From the NCBI GenBank assembly GCA_029054535.1, contig JAIDFC010000064.1, forward strand, positions 1 through 6,973: 6,973 bases of DNA, in the 5' to 3' direction. A program made the translations under genes and the position numbers. The first letter of the stretch is position 1, and each line of letters opens with the position of its first letter. The notes beneath the pieces were generated by a model. The model did not search any database, had not been told where the DNA came from, and saw only the letters and a list, made by a program, of their open reading frames with translations. The DNA is from Rikenella sp. (GTDB taxonomy: Bacteria > Bacteroidota > Bacteroidia > Bacteroidales > Rikenellaceae). Below, in pieces: positions 6,021 through 6,973 of this stretch.

Positions 6021-6062
6021 AAACGAGGTCTGCCTGAAAAGATTTTCAGGCAGACCTCGTTT
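6021..6062. terminator. Perfect 20-bp-stem hairpin between convergent genes (bidirectional terminator)
   Basis: The arm 6021-6040 (AAACGAGGTCTGCC then TGAAAA) is exactly complementary to 6043-6062, with only two bases between them; in practice the inner A-T pairs would open into a loop. On the minus strand the hairpin ends in TTTTC, a fair terminator tail for the 6093-6896 gene. On the plus strand the tail is only TTTCGT, weaker but backed by a very stable stem. It starts 34 bases after the GT9 stop and ends 30 bases before the convergent stop. Confidence 0.85.
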
Positions 6063-6092
6063 CGTAAACCCCAAGTCCGGTTTTGGGTTCGG

Positions 6093-6896
6093 TTATCTCA
6101 AGTACCCCCCGATCGCACGCGTAAGGACATCCGTGATCTGTTTCAAGGCGTTCGTTTCGGAATCGGTGAAATTGAGCGTCCCTTCTCCGGTCATGTTATC
6201 GACCTGTTTGACGATCAGGTCTTTCAGCATGCGCAGGTAGTAGCCCGCAACGATTCCCCTATTTCCCATACGCTCCATATCTTCGGCAATGGTCTGGAAA
6301 TCGACCACCAGCCCGCTTTTCTGATTGAACATGCTTGCCAACGGATTTTGCGTGAAGTTCTCGGCCAAAGCCTTGAACCGGTCGCCGTCGGCGAGCTGTC
6401 CGTACAAACTCGCTGGCAGCAGGAAGATCGTATTTTGCAGGTAAGCCAGATAATAGTCGTCCTCGTCCGACGTTTTTGCCAACCCCAAAGCATAGACCCG
6501 ATTCGCCACGGTTGTCATGGTCGGATTTTCGTGCTTGATTTTGTCGACGACCCGGTCGAAGAGTCCGCTGTCCTTGCACTCGACCGCTGCGAAGAATTGC
6601 GGAATCTGTGTGTTCCGGAATTTTTGCATCGGCAGGACGGCCAGCGTCAAGTCGCCTTCGATTTTGTCCAAGACCTCGACAGTGGTTCCCAGCGAGTCGA
6701 GTCCCTGTTCGATCGTTTGCCGGAGGTCCGACGGCATGTATTCGATCACTGCCGACAGATTCCGCAGACCACCGTTGACGACTCCGTAAACCTTCGCAGG
6801 CACGTAGGCGAGGTACTTGCCCGTCGGACACAGGTAGGTCTTTTCGTTCAGCTTCTCCAACGCATCGTTGCCGAAGACCTTCGTTTCGAAGACCAT
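6093..6896 (-). CDS. Probable DUF4836-type protein, C-terminal part (5' end unreliable)
   Basis: At least 267 residues are readable. I think this is the C-terminal half of a DUF4836-like protein, a Bacteroidota family of roughly 500-residue putative envelope lipoproteins of unknown function. The signs are the KIEGDLTLAVLPM strand (about 78-90), the regularly spaced FFAAVECKDSGLFDRVVDKI and YYLAYLQNTIFLLP segments, and a GEGTLNFTDSETNALKQI ending. The assignment is from memory of the family pattern, not from a search. The ATG at 6894-6896 is probably not the real start: the frame stays open upstream into the G-rich tail, no signal peptide is seen, and no promoter precedes it. The protein begins in mid-domain style (MVFETKVFGNDALEKLNEKT). 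The gene ends at TAA 6093-6095, facing GT9 across a shared hairpin. Confidence 0.55.
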   Translation of the reverse strand: MVFETKVFGNDALEKLNEKTYLCPTGKYLAYVPAKVYGVVNGGLRNLSAVIEYMPSDLRQTIEQGLDSLGTTVEVLDKIEGDLTLAVLPMQKFRNTQIPQFFAAVECKDSGLFDRVVDKIKHENPTMTTVANRVYALGLAKTSDEDDYYLAYLQNTIFLLPASLYGQLADGDRFKALAENFTQNPLASMFNQKSGLVVDFQTIAEDMERMGNRGIVAGYYLRMLKDLIVKQVDNMTGEGTLNFTDSETNALKQITDVLTRAIGGYLR

Positions 6897-6973
6897 ACGC
6901 CCCGCCTGGCGGGTTGGGCGGGGGGGCGGGGGTGCCGGGGCCGTCGGGGGGGGGGGGTGGGTGGGTGGGGCGG
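6897..6973. other. Adenine-free, poly-G-rich tail, likely sequencing or assembly artefact
   Basis: From 6898 to the end there is not one A on the plus strand. Most bases are G, including a run of 12 (6946-6957) and GGGTGGGTGGGG near the end. The composition changes abruptly from the preceding coding sequence. The minus frame of the neighbouring gene stays open here but would encode a Pro/Ala/Thr run unlike the rest of that protein. The simplest reading is a low-quality contig end, for example poly-G calls, rather than genomic sequence. Confidence 0.7.

Noticed and set aside
5207..6074. Minus-strand frames opposite GT9 (229 and 163 codons), Pro/Arg/His-rich
   Set aside because: These are shadow frames of the GC-rich GT9 gene; one also runs through the terminator hairpin.
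1..6973. Defence system, CRISPR array, mobile element or RNA gene
   Set aside because: No repeat-spacer pattern, transposase, integrase, toxin-antitoxin pair or tRNA/rRNA-like sequence was seen; the genes are ordinary envelope and metabolic families.

Overview
The window looks like a chromosomal fragment from a GC-rich member of the Bacteroidota, most likely an Alistipes/Rikenellaceae-type gut anaerobe. This is inferred from four things. Several genes are preceded by exact matches to the Bacteroidota -7 promoter element TAnnTTTG. Shine-Dalgarno sites are mostly absent. The DUF4254 + glycosyltransferase family 9 pair and the glucosaminidase-LysM protein are typical of that phylum. A species cannot be named from the sequence alone.

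Layout, left to right. (1) 1-81, minus: first 27 codons of a two-component response regulator, cut by the window edge. (2) 327-1862, plus: secreted tannase-like alpha/beta-hydrolase with its own promoter at 241-275. (3) 1971-2381, plus: OsmC-family thiol/peroxide protein with its own promoter. (4) A strong hairpin at 2444-2484 terminates OsmC and faces the convergent gene. (5) 2512-3075, minus: cysteine-dioxygenase-type cupin; its -7 box is overlapped by a perfect 10-bp inverted repeat. (6) 3206-4144, minus: exported glucosaminidase with two LysM repeats. (7) A compact divergent promoter region at 4176-4222 drives the glucosaminidase leftward and, rightward, a DUF4254 gene (4252-4866) that overlaps by 23 bp a GT9 heptosyltransferase-like gene (4844-5986). 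(8) A perfect 20-bp-stem hairpin at 6021-6062 separates GT9 from a convergent minus-strand gene (6093-6896). That gene is probably the C-terminal part of a DUF4836-type protein. (9) 6897-6973 is an adenine-free (after 6897), poly-G-rich tail that looks like a sequencing or assembly artefact at a contig end.

Functionally this is mostly cell-envelope work (peptidoglycan hydrolase, surface-glycan glycosyltransferase pair, probable envelope DUF protein), plus small-molecule enzymes: an exported phenolic-ester hydrolase, and two cytoplasmic sulfur/redox proteins (OsmC and the thiol dioxygenase) facing each other across one terminator. I see no CRISPR array, tRNA, rRNA, transposase or phage gene, and no convincing new multi-gene system. 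The points most worth a second look are the oxygen-dependent thiol dioxygenase in a probable anaerobe, the palindrome on its promoter, and the tannase-like esterase with an added linker.
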